Source of the DNA: Pisolithus tinctorius
Lineage: Eukaryota; Basidiomycota; Agaricomycetes; Boletales; Pisolithaceae
Assembly (NCBI GenBank): GCA_024663395.1
Contig: JANFAH010000042.1
Location: 124,001-188,000 of the forward strand
Direction: 5' to 3'
DNA: 64,000 nt
Numbering within the stretch: position 1 is the first letter of the stretch; each line of letters opens with the position of its first letter. The notes under the pieces were generated by a model. The model did no database searches, was not told the DNA's origin, and worked only from the letters and a program-made list of their open reading frames with translations. Below, piece by piece: positions 10,814-22,794 of this stretch. A program made the translations under genes and the position numbers.

Positions 10814-11538
10814 TGTCACACACCAAAGGTGTTGTGGACATGGTTTTCAGCTGACTCTGCCTAACTTGTCAATGAGTTGTGTGCAATGCCCATGAATGTA
10901 GATGAAGACTAAAGCCCTCATGCATAGAAAGACTGCTGGATGTGAGCAGTCATCCTTTGCACAAGAAGGTGTTGTCAGTGCTAAAGAGAAAGAGGAAGCA
11001 AGTTAAGCATGCATTAAAAGTTTTTAGTGCCCATGTATGGCATTCCAATTTTCATGTATCTCTGCCATTTCCAAAGATATCAACTCTATTCTCACACTCG
11101 CTTAAAGTGCTCAGCCATGCCATTCTTCCTTCCAAATTTGGAGAGCATCCTCACACCCTATGCATTTCTACAGCACTCCATCCATCAGATGCTCATTTTG
11201 CTAGGGCCATCAGAAATAGCTGCCTCTTTGTCAATCATCTCACTTGTCTCATTGCCAGAGACAGTGGCTAATGTATATCTGCCAGGTGTTGCCACCAGCT
11301 TCCATCCTGAAGCCCCCTGGTTCATGCCATCATTGTCAGCCCCATCTCATCCCATGCAGCTTGGTCAGCATGTTCTCCTTGTCAGTATGACTTCCAGAAG
11401 GATGTTCTTTGGTTGCCTCAGGTCTGTCACTCAGTTAGAAAGGTCTTATGTGGTTGTTTGGTCTCCCAGTTAGTGAAGCATATGGATCATTCCTCCCTGC
11501 TCCCTGCACCATCTTTATTCCAATCTTGTCCATCATTC
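10814..11538 (+). mobile_element. Family B repeat, copy B1 (U3 part only)
   Basis: Begins TGTCACACACCAAAGGTG at 10814, the same outer end as the five other copies, preceded by CTGG. It keeps the basic stretch (LKRKRKQVKHAL) and the conserved frame up to the block SMTSRRMFFGCLRSV, with frameshifts. It is cut at 11538, where the family-E LTR begins. Confidence 0.75.
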
Positions 11539-11723
11539 TGTTATGTTTCACCCCTATCTTTTCTCTTTTCACTGTATGTTTACCTTGTGTCTGATCCATT
11601 GGACTATTTTCCTTTTAGAGCCATCTTCTCCCTGATCTGATGGCTCTCTACTTCCACCACTAGTGTTACTCCCTCTTTACATGCTTAGGACATGTGTTGC
11701 CATTGTTCAACCAATGCATAGTT
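11539..11723 (+). mobile_element. Truncated family E LTR
   Basis: TGTTATGTTTCACCCC at 11539 and the following 185 bp match 8488-8665, including TTAGGACATGTGTTG and CATTGTTCAACCAATG. It is interrupted at 11724 by a family-A LTR start; the remaining half is not found nearby. Confidence 0.75.
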
Positions 11724-11941
11724 TGTCATGACTGTGCATTCATCCTGCATCATCACTAACTCTGCACCCTTTTCTGCTGGTCATTCACTCACTCCACACC
11801 AACTCTGCCCACCTTCTATCATCTACAAACCATCTCACTCTGACTACTGTTGGAGTTGTGTTGTGCTCTCCTACCAGACTGGGCAGGACCATTCTCTGAG
11901 GAGTCATGTGACTACCTTTGGACTTCTCCCTGACAGTGTGC
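11724..11941 (+). mobile_element. Truncated family A LTR (U3 start)
   Basis: Starts TGTCATGACTGTGCATTC and matches 60995-61210 (CACTCCACACCAACTCTGCC, AGTCATGTGACTACC). It is cut at 11941 by a family-B repeat. Confidence 0.7.
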
Positions 11942-13813
11942 TGGTGAGTCAAAGTGTGGAAAGGTAGTGAAAACCAACCAAAACCAACACAAAAGACAAA
12001 TGATGTGTGAGTGGTGGTGTGCCTCTGCAGAACCTGGAGTGCAGAAAAACCTGATGTGGGGGGGGGGGACTTCAAGTGGAGGTGCTCCTGGCACAAGTCA
12101 TCGATGAGTTACACAGGAGAGGATGAATGAATGCTGATTGAGAAGGGGATGCTGAACAGAGCAGGGGTGTTCAACCAAAAGGAACCTGGCAGTAATGGAC
12201 TTTGATAGAATATGCTCCTGGCACAAGTTGATGATGAGTTATGCAGGAGTGGAAGAATGACTAAGCAAGAGGTTGCTGACTAAGCACTGATGATACTGCT
12301 GATGATGAATAGAGGTAGATAGACCCTTGATGGAGCCTCAACTACCAATGATATGAATGAGGACAGATAGACTCTTCTGAATGAGCCTCAACTGTTGATG
12401 ATGAGATATGCTGAGCTGAGGCTGAACTGACTGCTGAGTGACTTCTTGATTGCTTGATTGCTTTTGGGGTGTAGCTAAGTACATGGGGGTTTATATACTG
12501 TGGGGGAGCACAGCTTGTGACAAACAAGGCACAAACACTTGGTAAGTAATGAGTAAGGACTGAGTAATCATGATGAGTAAGCAAGAAATGAAAGTAAGCA
12601 AGCAAAGAAGATTGGTAAGTATTGGCAATGAACAAGTCAAGGACAGTTAAATATCACAGAATGAGTCAAATGGAGTCAGAAACTGAGTAAGCACACTGAT
12701 ATCACATTAGGGGGTGGCAATGCAAGTCAGATCATGGTGGAGACATCTCTAAATCCAAAGATGGCATGACAGATGGATGGGGTTTCCAGATAGGGAAGTA
12801 TTAATTCCAGAGCTGAAGGGCATGAGTCAGGTGTCAAAGGGGGCTAGGGCATTGGGGGTCTGTGCGGCAATGGGAGCATAAGTGATTCACATCTCCCACC
12901 CTTTCATCCTCCTCAGCGAAAGTTAACAAAAACTTCATGAATGGGGCTCTGATGGAGGAGGAGGAGAAGGGGGGGACATCTTCTACTGGATCTTGCAGTA
13001 AGGCAAGATGCACGTCATACTCATCATGAATGCAATCAGGGAGGCTGGAGAACAGTAGACCATGCTGCAGCTGTTGCAATGTGGGAAGAATGATGGATGA
13101 GACTGGAATAAAGATGGTGCAGGAGCAGGGAGGAACAATCCATATGCTTCATCAACTGGGGAGACTGAAATGACCATGTAAGACCTTTCTAACCAAGTGA
13201 CAGACTTGAGGTGACCAAGAATGTCCTTCTGGAAGTCATACTGACAAGGAGAACATGCTGACCAAGCTGCATGGGATGAGACAGGGCTGACAATGATGGG
13301 ATGAACCAGAGGGCTTCAGGATGAAAGCTGGTGGGAACACCTGGCAGATATACATAGCCACTGTCTCTGGCAAATGAGACAAGCAAGATGATCAACGAAG
13401 AGGTGGCCATGATTGATGGACTTAGCAAAATGAGCATCTGATGGATGGAGTGCTGTAGAAATGCATAGGGTGCAAGGATCCTCTCCAAATTTGGAAGGCA
13501 GAATCGCATGGCTGAGCAGTTTAAGCGAGTGTGAGAACAGAGTCAATATCTTTGGAAATGGTGGAGACACAATGAAAACCAGAATGCCATACATGGGCAC
13601 TAAAAACCTTTAGTGTGTGCTTAACTTGCTTCCTCTTTTCTCTTTAGCACTGATGACTCATTCTTGTGTGAAGGATGATTGTTAATGTCCAGCAGTCTTT
13701 CTATGCATGAGGCCTTTAGTCTTCATCTGCATGCATGGGCATTGTGTACAACTTGTTGATGAGTTAGGCAGAGCCAGCTGTAACCATGTCCACAACACCT
13801 TTGGTGTGTGACA
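11942..13813 (-). mobile_element. Family B repeat, copy B2 (near full length)
   Basis: About 1.87 kb. In the plus direction it starts GGTGAGTCAAAGTGTGG and ends CACCTTTGGTGTGTGACA. Read on the minus strand it gives: outer end, conserved frame (13000-13600, broken by frameshifts), a run of CTTAC-type motifs, a TATA box (near 12490) and the CTCACA-type terminus. It belongs with copy B4 to one subfamily. It is CG-poor and has no obvious target duplication, so it is older or recombined. Confidence 0.75.
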
Positions 13814-14261
13814 ACATGCAGTGTAGATGAAGTGACAAAGAAACTCGTGGTGACCTTCCAAGTGCCAAAAGGTATCATTCTGTACCTAAGTACAGGGCTT
13901 TATAGTCTGGGCAAACCTGGAACCTAAGTAAGATAGAGTACGGGTAAGGGAAAACCACACAACAGTGCATACACACAAGACAGGATGGGCTGGAACAGAG
14001 GCTGAGGGTATACTACCAACAAAAAGGGAACAGAGACCATGTTAAAAGAAAGAGTCCAAAGGAAGGGGAAGTGGCCAAAGCACAGCAGCTGTGGGTATAG
14101 CATTGTGCGAGAGGGAGCAGGGGCATGGGAGGGTAGTGAGGTAGGCAGGAAAGCAGCACATGAATGGTGGTGGTGCAAGCAGTCTGGGAATGTAACAATA
14201 GTTGTGGAATGGTTGATGATAGGGGTTTACATGTACAAGGAATGTGGATTCCTTACACCAG
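13814..14261. other. Spacer of unknown nature between two family B copies
   Basis: 448 bp, purine-rich on the plus strand, with a few retained CG sites. No domain is recognisable in any frame. Its right end CCAG is the target duplication of the next repeat. Confidence 0.4.
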
Positions 14262-16073
14262 TGTGAGTCAAAGTGTGATTCAGTGGTGAAAACCAACCAA
14301 AACCAACACAAAAGACAATAAGAGCAAGTGGTGGTGTGCCTGTGCAGTACCTAGATGGTAGAACCTTTGGTTTGGGAGGGTTTTTGCAAGCTACAACACT
14401 CAAAGACAAGTGCTGAGGGTTGGGGGTGCTCCTGACAAAGAGGGAGCAAGAATGTGATAGAAACTGATAGGGTAGACTGCTGTCAGCCTACAGAAGGATG
14501 GATAGAGACTTAATTCAATGCTCTGAGCTGCACTGAGCTCAGGGAGGACTTGGAGCAAAGTAGATTGATGATAGACAATGATAAGTGCAGTAGATGATAG
14601 TTAGACCCTTAATAAAGTCTCAACTACCAAAGCTGCTGAATGATTTACTGAGTGATGATAAACTGTGAGCAAGAGGGGCTCTCTGGTGTCTTCTTCTTAT
14701 TCAGCTATCTAAGTACAGTGATTTATATACAGTACAGGGGCATTGCCTATGGAAAACAAGGTGCAAACACTTGGTAAGTGATTGGTAACTGATGAGTAAG
14801 GAATGTAAGTGATGGGTAATCATCTTAGAAAGCATTGGTGAGCATTGGTAAGGATAAGTAAGCCAAAAAGCAGAGAACCAGTAAGCAAGGTCAAAAGATT
14901 GGTAAGTATTGGCAATAGATGAGTCAAAGACAGTCAGAATGTCAAAGTATGAGTCAAGTAATGTCAGAAACTGGGGAAGCACACTGGAATCACATTAGGG
15001 GGAGGCTGTGCATGTCACATCTTGAAGAGATTGCTTCTGGGCCAAAGTGGGATGACAGAGAGGCAGTGCTGATCTGATGCCATATAGTACATCCAAAAGT
15101 GGACAGGGTGAGTCAGATGTCAACAGGGGTCAAGCTTTGGGGGTCTGTGAGGTGACAGGAGCATAGGGGATCACAACTTCCCCCCCCTAACTGTCCTCTC
15201 AGTGAAGTAAATAAGAACTTCATGTATGAGGCTCTGTTGGAAGAGGGGACAAAGGGGGAGCATCTTCTGCTGTATCTTGCAATAAGGAGGCAAGATGTGT
15301 GTCATACTCATCATGGATGCAATCGAGGAGATTGGAGAACAGTAGATTATACTGTAGCTGTTGCAATTTTGGAAGAATGATGGATGAGACTGGTATGAAG
15401 ATGTTGCAGGGAGCAGGGAGGAAGGATCCATATGCTTCTTGGACTGGAGAGACTGAAACAACCACATAAGACCTTTCCAAGCAAATGACAGACCTGAGGC
15501 AACCAAAGAATGTCCTCCTAGAGGTCATACTGACAAAAAGAGTGTGCTGTCCAAGCTGGATGGGCTGAGAGGGGGCAGATGAGGATGGGATGTACCAGGA
15601 TGCTTCAGGACAGAAGCTGGTAGGAACTCCTGGTAGATATACATAGCCATGGTCCCTAGCAAAGGGGACAAGTGAAATGATTGACATGGAGGCAGCCATA
15701 TCAGAAGAATTAGCAAAATGAGCATCTTTTGGAGGGAGTGCTATAGAAATGTGTAGAGTGCACAAATCCTTTCCAATTTTGGAAGGTAGGATCACATGGC
15801 TGAGCACTATAAGTGAGTGTGGGAATGGTGTCAGTATCTGCAGAATTGGTGGAGATATGTCAAAAACTGAAATGCCATACACAGGCACTTAAGAACTTTT
15901 ATTAGCACTTAACTCACTTCCTTCCTTTTTCTTTGGCATTGACAAGTTGTTCTTGTGAAAGGGATGACTGCCAACATTTCCAGCTGTCCTTCTTCACATG
16001 AGGGCTATGGTCTTCATCTCCATTCATCAGCTGTATCCATGTCCACCTCACCAAACACCTTTGGTGTGTGACA
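14262..16073 (-). mobile_element. Family B repeat, copy B3, complete with target duplication
   Basis: 1812 bp. Plus-strand ends are TGTGAGTCAAAGTGTG (14262) and TTTGGTGTGTGACA (16073); read in the sense direction that is TG...CA. CCAG stands immediately outside both ends (14258-14261 and 16074-16077; ACCAG if the last A is counted as target). In sense order: 185 bp leader, a 222-codon frame, a pyrimidine-rich stretch CCTCCCCCTAA, an array of CTTACCAAT-like motifs, TATATAAATC (about 14720-14729) and a 480 bp tail. This order of promoter motifs and ends fits an LTR better than a DNA transposon. Confidence 0.8.
15220..15888 (-). CDS. Conserved family-B reading frame, unknown function
   Basis: 222 codons from ATG at 15888, continuing open in the same frame as the equivalents at 52987-53754 and 54469-55233. 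Visible features: MPVYGISVF start, a hydrophobic N-terminal half, FARDHGYVYLPGVPTSF, PIQLGQHTLFVSMTSRR, FFGCLRSV, RSYVVVSV, EAYGSFLPAP, and an acidic end DEYDTHLASLLQDTAEDAP. No membrane-segment pattern or catalytic motif is convincing, and I do not recognise the family. Three copies stay open over 220-255 codons although the DNA has decayed, which argues for former coding function. The ATG is 185 bp inside the repeat end, and an upstream basic segment is possible. It could also be an incidental frame in a Ser/Pro-rich stretch. Confidence 0.45.
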   Translation of the reverse strand: MPVYGISVFDISPPILQILTPFPHSLIVLSHVILPSKIGKDLCTLHISIALPPKDAHFANSSDMAASMSIISLVPFARDHGYVYLPGVPTSFCPEASWYIPSSSAPSQPIQLGQHTLFVSMTSRRTFFGCLRSVICLERSYVVVSVSPVQEAYGSFLPAPCNIFIPVSSIILPKLQQLQYNLLFSNLLDCIHDEYDTHLASLLQDTAEDAPPLSPLPTEPHT

Positions 16074-16089
16074 CCAGATGCCCATGGCA

Positions 16090-17155
16090 CCTCTAGGGTC
16101 CACTGCAACTATGTCACATGCCATCACCACATCAACTACTTGTGCCATGGGCATCCAGGATTCCCAAAACAGGTATTCAAAACATGCACAAAAGCCTTTC
16201 AACTGGTAATTTGCTCAACAACTATGGCTGCCAGCTCCCCCACTCTCAGTGAAATATCTGTTTCCACTAACATGACTTTATCATTGATGAGCCAGCCCCC
16301 ATGTGTGGATGAATTGCCAAGATATGACTCCTTGCACTGTGAGTTCAAACTTTCCTCTTCCTCCAAATACTAATCCCAATCCATCTGAAGACATGCATGA
16401 CACAGATGATCATAACCAACTCTCCACCACCATTAGTTATCACAGAAATCAGACATATGTTATCTCCTTGTCAATATTCCCCAATCCAATCACATATGCA
16501 CTGATCTTGCAGCATTAGCATCTTTCCCTCCACAGGATTAGTGATAGGTAGTGATGGCAAACTGATGGTAACATATTTCTGGTATGTGTGCATCAGAAGA
16601 TATTACATGCAGTGTTGCAGCCAGCACAATGTAAGTATCCAACCACACATTGTCTGCCCATGATATATCTCAATTGTTATCTCACAATGTAGATGGTTTG
16701 GGTCCAAGTGAGGTGGTTTTATTCCCATGATGATATCAAATGCTATCATCCCAGGTAAGTCATGCTACTTCCATCCATACACCACACATGCCATCAACCT
16801 CACACATAATATCAGATTGGCTGCCTGTATGGGTGAATATGAGCTTGTCAAAAGCAATCACTATTCCATTATTGACATCTGCTGCATCTCCCATACATCA
16901 CTCTTCTTCCATCTCTTCATAATGTATCATTCACTTGCACAAGGTTGCAAATATATTTGGCAGCTGTTGACTCCAACCAAGGTAACTTATTCCAGACAAT
17001 TATTTTATCACTATTCCATCCATGTGGATATTGCAGAGACAGAAGATGGGGAACAATACCCAATGGACATGCACATCTTGCATGTCACAATTGCAGATGT
17101 GGTTGAGGTAGGCCAGCCATTAGTTGTAAAGGATCTTTTGTCATCAGAGCTGTGA
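16090..17155 (+). pseudogene. Decayed gene with BAH-like domain
   Basis: Exon-like pieces follow the family-B copy. The clearest part is VQVRWFYSHDDI at about 16702-16737, then a good intron (GTAAGTCATG to AATATCAG, 16754-16814), then GEYELVKSNHYSIIDI (about 16830-16877) and, after a gap, LFYHYSIHVDI near 17010. This order resembles bromo-adjacent-homology domains of the kind found beside fungal transposons. Upstream exon pieces (16150-16375) give FKTCTKAFQLVI and a Ser-rich stretch that I cannot place. Stops and frame changes occur throughout. The assignment rests on pattern recognition of the WFYS-DD and ELV-S-H motifs only. Confidence 0.4.
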
Positions 17156-17239
17156 GCAGTAGGTAGTGTGTGCTGGGGCATGTAAATGTAAAAGAAAGAG
17201 CTGCAAGTGTCATCCCAGATATGCATGACAACCTCTGCA

Positions 17240-18890
17240 GTTTAAGAACAAGCTCATATCTAAATCAACATTAAATTGGTCAAGTGTTCCTGCATGAGCA
17301 AGAGGATCATCCAGTAAGCCAATGATCCATTTGGTGACTCAGTTGATTGTTGGATTGGTGTTCTAGTGCAGGCCAGCTCTATTGGTGGGTGCCCATATCC
17401 ATGACAACTAGACCCTGTGCCAAGGTCCCTGTCATATCCATAACTCCAAACCACTGCTAGGTCCCCCTATACCAACCCCACAGCCCTCAGACACAACTCT
17501 GAGCCTACTCTGACCACTCTACAGCTACTCTGACCACCCTAGCAGTTCCCTATACCCCTGTGTCAGCCTAGAGTTGTTCCGACAGCCCTCCAACCCATAC
17601 TGCACTGCCTCACTCTACTGCATCAGCAATAACCTAGTCCAACACCCTAGTCCTCTCTCTGTAGTATGCTTCCCTTTCTAGTAAAGCCTTCCACTTTCTG
17701 TTTGATTGCCATCCTGGCTTATGGTTAACCTTTTGATCACTAGCACTTGGGGCTTGCTTAATGGCAATGCCCTCACCTGCTTTGGTCACCCCTACACAGC
17801 ATCTAATTCTGACTACACCAGCACTGCCTTCAGTGGCCCTCAGTACTATATGTGTTGGTACTGCTTGTTGTAGTACTCCTCATTATCCCCAAAACCTGAG
17901 CCAACCTTTCTAGTAAAACTTGTAGCAAGGGCTCCACCAGTCAGCATGCCCCTCAGCCCTCAGTAACCCCACTAGTCAGTCTTCGGCATTCCAAGTTCTT
18001 GGCTCTCAGTTTGGAAGTCATCAGCCTTCATCCCTCTGGCCCCCTCAAAGTAAGTAGACTGAGGAGAACCAGTCTTGACAGCCCTGCAAGTCATCCTGAG
18101 ACCCCATGACATTTGCCAAAGCCCCAGACCTTGTTCTGGTCCTCAGGTTGGCCTTCAGTACTTGATCTGTTTTTTTGCTGCAAAGTTAGGCTGGCACTGA
18201 TGCCTCTGCAAACTACTCTACATGATGCACTGGACCAAGTTATGAAGGTACCATGAATAATCCTGTTGGCTACTAGCCACCCAGCTAGGCAATCCCTCTG
18301 ATTTCCTAGAAAGTTTTCACTTGTCATACCCCAGTAAACCCAGGCCCTGCTAGTTTGGATCCCTGATTTTTCCTTTGATTTACTTTGATCTCTTTACCAA
18401 AGATTGAGGGCAAGACCTTGCTAATGATCATAGATACAGTTCATATTATGACATATCAGCATTCAGCATCCAGCATTTGGTATTTGCATGGTCCCCTCAC
18501 AATACTGTGATGAAATGAAAACCCCAATGAACAGGCATTCTACCAAAAGTGGATTGCAAGCCTCATGTACCTTAGTCAAGTCTCAATGCTGGACCTCAGA
18601 GGTGGTATGCCCAGAAACTTGTCACCCTGGGTCCTGGACAGTTGTATACCAAATCCCAATTGTAGTCAAGTTCCCATTGTTCTCTTATCTGGTTAGTTTC
18701 CTGTGCTTGTGCTGAGGCTATGTCTGTCATTGGCCCTCAACCTTTTGACTTCACTTAACCTTTGGTACACTTCCAAACCACTACTTAGTCACCTACCAGT
18801 AACCTCAGCCTTCAGGTTTGTCTTTCCTTGGCATATAATGTAGTAACTTCTGTACATAGACTCCAGTCTGAAGCTAGACTAAGCATCATA
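17240..18890. other. No gene; pyrimidine-rich decayed repeat
   Basis: Rich in CCTCAG, CTGACC and ACCCTAG words, like LTR-derived non-coding DNA. CTCATGTACCTTAGTCAAGTC near 18565 repeats the upstream part of the duplicated unit at 20612 and 21992, so part of this stretch is probably another, partial copy of that unit. Confidence 0.35.
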
Positions 18891-18894
18891 GCAG

Positions 18895-20650
18895 TTAGTT
18901 GTTGGTCTTCAGTCCTCTGACCTTGTCATCAACTCAACAATCCCACATATTGCAATGCATATGTTTGTGCATTTCTTGCTGACTCTGACTCAACTGAAAA
19001 GTAGAGTGATGCTGATATAACTGACAACATGTGCCAGGTCCATCACACTAGATAGTGCCTTTGGTCTGCCTACCCAGCAAACTCAGTAAACTTGAGAATT
19101 TTGTGCCTTGCCCTGTGCAAGACCAGGACAATAGTTCTTATAGTGTTAAAAATCCATGCAAGCACTGGTGTCAAAAAGGCCAAATGCCAAGTACTGTGCA
19201 CATTGGATCAATCCTCAATCTAACTTGTGTAATAGACTCTTGCACAGGCCAACTTGAAATCAAGGGGAAGCCAAGGGGCTCAACTGCAAAAGCTGAAAGT
19301 CATCTACTCTGGTAACCTGGGTCCTTTGCCAGTTTAGATCTGATTTCCCCCCACCTCCCATGTCTTTCTAAGGAATAAAAACACTTTCATATGTATGATA
19401 GATTTACATTTTCTGTACATATGAGAGTTCAGTAGGCATTTGGCACTTATACAGTGTGCTTGTCACTCATATGCAAATCTGTGCCCTCACCACCCTCAGA
19501 GCCTGACCTGTGCTGCTTGAAGTCAGGGTGCTTCATCACTGAGGCTGCCAGCTTGATGCCCCCTGCTCCTGATCCAATGCCAAGTTCTCCAGCTCCAGGT
19601 CAGCTGCATTGCAGTGGAACTCCTCCAATGACTCAGGACTCAGCTTGCACAGAGGAGGTGCATACTGGCACTCACCAAGCAGCTCCTCCAAGCACTCTGT
19701 GATGCAGCACTGAGTCTCTCAGCCCCTCCTCATCAGTCTGTCAGTTGATTGCTGCTGCAAGTGCCTCAAACCCTCATGATACAACCACAGTCATTGGGAT
19801 GACAGGTCTGGTTGTCATCAAGGCAATCACCAAAGGACTGGCTTTTGGTGTGGGTAACAGCTCTGCTGTGGGCTTCGTTGCCTTCTTCTTCTCTCCACCT
19901 CTTGGTGAAGTCTCATCCCCTGGCACCTGTTTTTTCTTCATCTTGATCTCAACCACAGGACACTTCACCTGCTCCTCAACCTTGGCACTAGCCCCCTCTG
20001 GCAACTCACACCTTACCTTCTGTTCCATACACTGGTCACAGGTCCTTTTGTTGCACTTACTCTTTTGCACCTTGTTGAAAGTACAGGGAACTTGGGCCCT
20101 CTCACACTGCTGACACACCATGGCATCAGCTACCTGGGCACTAACCTCTTGGCCCTTCCCTTTGTCACTTCTGCCTGCTCCCACTCAAACCTTGCTCTCT
20201 TGGTGCTCACACTCCTCCCTCTCTTGGCATTCCACCTTGGGCCCTCTCCCTTTCCAGTCAATCCACCTCAGCCCTCTCCCTTTCCAGTGATCTGCCTCAG
20301 CCCTCTCCCTTTCCAGTCACTCAGCCTTGGCTTTCTCCCTCTCCAAGTGCTCAGCCTCAGCTTTCTCTCTCTCTTGGCACTCCTGCTCTTCATGCTCCCA
20401 ACACCTGGCTTCAAATCATTGGCAAACATCTTCAATTGCCTTTTGCATCATGAGCTTCTCTTCCTCATCAATGTTGCTGAGGTGAGAATGGTCATCTAGT
20501 TTGGCAGTGTTCTTGGTGTTGTGGGAGGTTGACATAATGATGGTGTGGGTTGAAGAGGCAACAGGCTGACCTCCCATTTTTAAAGTTTCAGCTACACATG
20601 TCCTGTTGATGCCTCATGTACCTTAGGGCAGGTCTCATGCACTTGCCCCT
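18895..20650 (-). repeat. Direct repeat unit 1 carrying a Zn2Cys6-like gene
   Basis: Shares with 20752-21990 not only the coding region but also downstream sequence: GGTCTTCAGTCCTCTGACC, CCCACATATTGCAATGCA, CTGATATAACTGACAACATG, CAAACTCAGTAAACTTGAG. The unit is about 1.75 kb here and 1.25 kb in the second copy, which has an internal deletion. Confidence 0.75.
19440..20640 (-). pseudogene. Coiled-coil protein with Zn2Cys6-like cysteine cluster, copy 1
   Basis: Reading on the minus strand: an N-terminal part (STSHNTKNTAKLDDHSH, NIDEEEKLMMQKAIED), then a Glu/Arg-rich coiled coil encoded by repeated CTCTCCCTTTCC-type units on the plus strand (20220-20400), then CQQCERAQVPC and CDQCMEQKVRC (frame 19774-20184). 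The two cysteine triplets each have spacing C-x2-C-x6-C, the half-pattern of fungal Zn(II)2Cys6 clusters, which usually bind DNA. A basic linker (KMKKKQVPG) and a C-terminal tail (HPDFKQHRSGSEGGEG) follow. Frameshifts and stops between the parts show decay. The gene is repeated next door and is probably part of a mobile or amplified unit, not a single-copy regulator. Confidence 0.55.
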
Positions 20651-20751
20651 GAGGGGATACATGTCATATACCTCACCAAGCACTGACTCAGCATTGTTTA
20701 TTCTGGACCACAAACACTGGGCCTGTTGACCAACAAGCAGTTCCAGTCTTT

Positions 20752-21990
20752 GGCATATTTGGTCTTCAGTCCTCTGACCTTGTCACCAACTCAACAATCC
20801 CACATATTGCAATGCACATGTACATGCATTTCTTACTGACTCTGACTCAACTGAAAGGTAGACCAATGCTGATATAACTGACAACATGTGCCAGGCCCAT
20901 CACACTAGAAAGTGCCTTCAGTCTGCCTACCTGGCAAACTCAGTAAACTTGAGAATTTTGTACACAAGCACTGAGTGTTGAAAGGCCCAAATGCTGAGTA
21001 CCAGGGCACAACAAATCAGCCTGAATTGAAAGTCAAAGGAAAGCTGAGGGGGTCTGATGCAGAAGCCACAAGTCAACTATGCTGGTAAACCTGTGCCCCT
21101 TGCTAGTTAGGTCTCACTCTCTCCCATGCTTTTCTATCTTTCCAAAGACCAAAAACATTTTTATGCACACATGTACCATAGCATTACATTCTGTACATAT
21201 GAAAGGTCAGTCCTAGGTGCCAGGCATTTGGCACTTATACTATGTCCCTGTTGCTCATGTGTATATCCTTGTGCTCACCATCTGCAGAGGCTGAACTGTG
21301 CTGCCTGAAGTCAGGGCACTTCATCACCAAGGCTGCCAGCTCCCAATTTTTCTTTGACTTGATCTGGACTCTCACTGGTGGCACCTCCTCCTTGATGTTA
21401 GCACCAACCCCCTCAGGCAACTTGCACCTCACCTTGTGCTCCATACACCAGTTGCAGTTCCTTTTTTCTGTGCTTACTCTTCTGCACCTTGTTTGAAAGT
21501 GCAGGACACTTGAGCCCCATCACACTGCTGACACATCATAGTGCTAGTACTGACCTCTTGGCCCTTTCCTTTGTCACCTCTGCCTTCTTGCACTTCAACC
21601 TCTCTCTCTTGGTGTTTGGCCTTGGCCTTCTCCCTTGTCAGTCACTCAGCCTCAGCTTTCTCCCTCTCTCAGTGCTTGGCCTCAGCCTTCTCCCTTTCCA
21701 AACACTCAGCCTTGACTTTCTCTCTCTCTCCTCTCTCTCTCTCTCTCATTGCTGCTGTTGCTTGGTTTTGAATTCTGCATGGATTTCTTCCATCACCCAT
21801 TGTATTGCAAGTGTCTCTTCCTCATCAACATCACTGGGGTGAGGAGAATGATCAACTGGTTTGGCAGCATTGTCAGTGTTGTGGGAGGTCAACATGACAG
21901 TGGAGTGGTATGGGTTGAAGAACATGACAGCCAACCCTCATCCACTTTTAAACTTTCAGCAACACATGTCATGCTCACATCAGTTGCTGA
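20752..21990 (-). repeat. Direct repeat unit 2
   Basis: Same order of blocks as 18895-20650, shortened in the middle. The two units are head to tail about 100 bp apart, so they arose by tandem duplication or insertion of related elements. Confidence 0.75.
21230..21960 (-). pseudogene. Coiled-coil/Zn2Cys6-like protein, copy 2, shortened
   Basis: Paralogue of the gene at 19440-20640. Start block (STVMLTSHNTDNAAKPVDH, DVDEEETLAIQWVMEEI) at 21746-21934, coiled-coil coding repeat with a CTCTCTCT run at 21719-21750, then the second cysteine triplet region EHKVRCKLPEGVG and the tail KCPDFRQHSSASADGEH (21235-21444). The segment between the cysteine cluster and the tail is about 190 codons shorter than in copy 1. 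CG-poor and broken. Confidence 0.5.
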
Positions 21991-22069
21991 GCCTCATGTA
22001 CCTTGTGGCAGGTCTTGTGTGTGTTGACTCCTAATAATCTAAACTGTCTGCCAGTTCCAGTCTCAAAAG

Positions 22070-22790
22070 CACCTAATATAAAAGGAAATCCAAAAACACA
22101 CCCACTATATATGGTAATTGCACAACTCATCAATGACTTGTGCAGGCAAAAAAATGCAAAAATCACACAAGCCACTGAAAGCTGTGTATAGCCACTGAAA
22201 GCACCTACCATATATAGATGAAAGCTGTGTATAGCCACTGAAGTGACTACCATATAGATGAAAGCTGTGTATAGCCACAAAAGTGCCTACCTATATAGAA
22301 ACAGGTTTTATATAGCACAAGGCAACTACACAACTCATTGATGAGTTGCAATGGCTTGACACCAAAAAAATCACACTGCCACTGAAAGCTGTGTGTAGCC
22401 ACAAAAGTGCCTACCATATATGGAAACAAGCTGGGTGTTGCCAAGGCAACTATGCAATTCATCAATGAGTTGCAATGACCTGACACCAAAAAAAAATCAC
22501 ACTGCCACCAAAAGCTGTGTATAGCCACTGAAAGCACCTACATATATGGGGTGAAAGCTGTGTATAGCCAACAAAAGTGCCTACCATATATGGAAACAAG
22601 CTGTGCATTGCCCAATGCCACTGCATACTTCATCAATGAGTGCAATGGCCTGACACCAAATAAAAATCTGCCATTAAAAGCTGTGTATGGCCACTGAAAA
22701 AAAAATCACATGGGCATACAAAGCACCTCCCATGGTATGGATAACAGCTCTGCATAGCCACAGACAGCACCTTCCATTTACAGGTGATGC
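22070..22790 (-). repeat. Minisatellite, unit about 40 bp, upstream of a gene start
   Basis: GAAAGCTGTGTATAGCCAC recurs about ten times (first near 22177, last near 22676), alternating with CACCTACCATATATGG-like blocks and with TTCATCAATGAGTTGCAATG (22090-22650). Basic spacing is 40-45 bp, with a larger unit of about 120-170 bp. It ends about 110 bp before an ATG and next to a TATA box. Confidence 0.8.
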
Positions 22791-22794
22791 TGGA

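Noticed and set aside
14262..16073. Family B as a DNA transposon with inverted repeats
   Set aside because: The ends (TGTCACACACC and TGTGAGTCAAAG) are only weakly inverted beyond TGT/ACA; TG...CA ends, 4-5 bp duplications and a TATA box in the sense direction fit an LTR better. Not fully excluded.
19774..20184. A functional Zn2Cys6 transcription factor
   Set aside because: No fungal transcription-factor domain follows, frames are broken, and the unit is duplicated next door.
22070..22790. Repeat-spacer pattern in the minisatellite
   Set aside because: The intervening blocks are themselves repeated, so there are no spacers; it is a higher-order tandem repeat.
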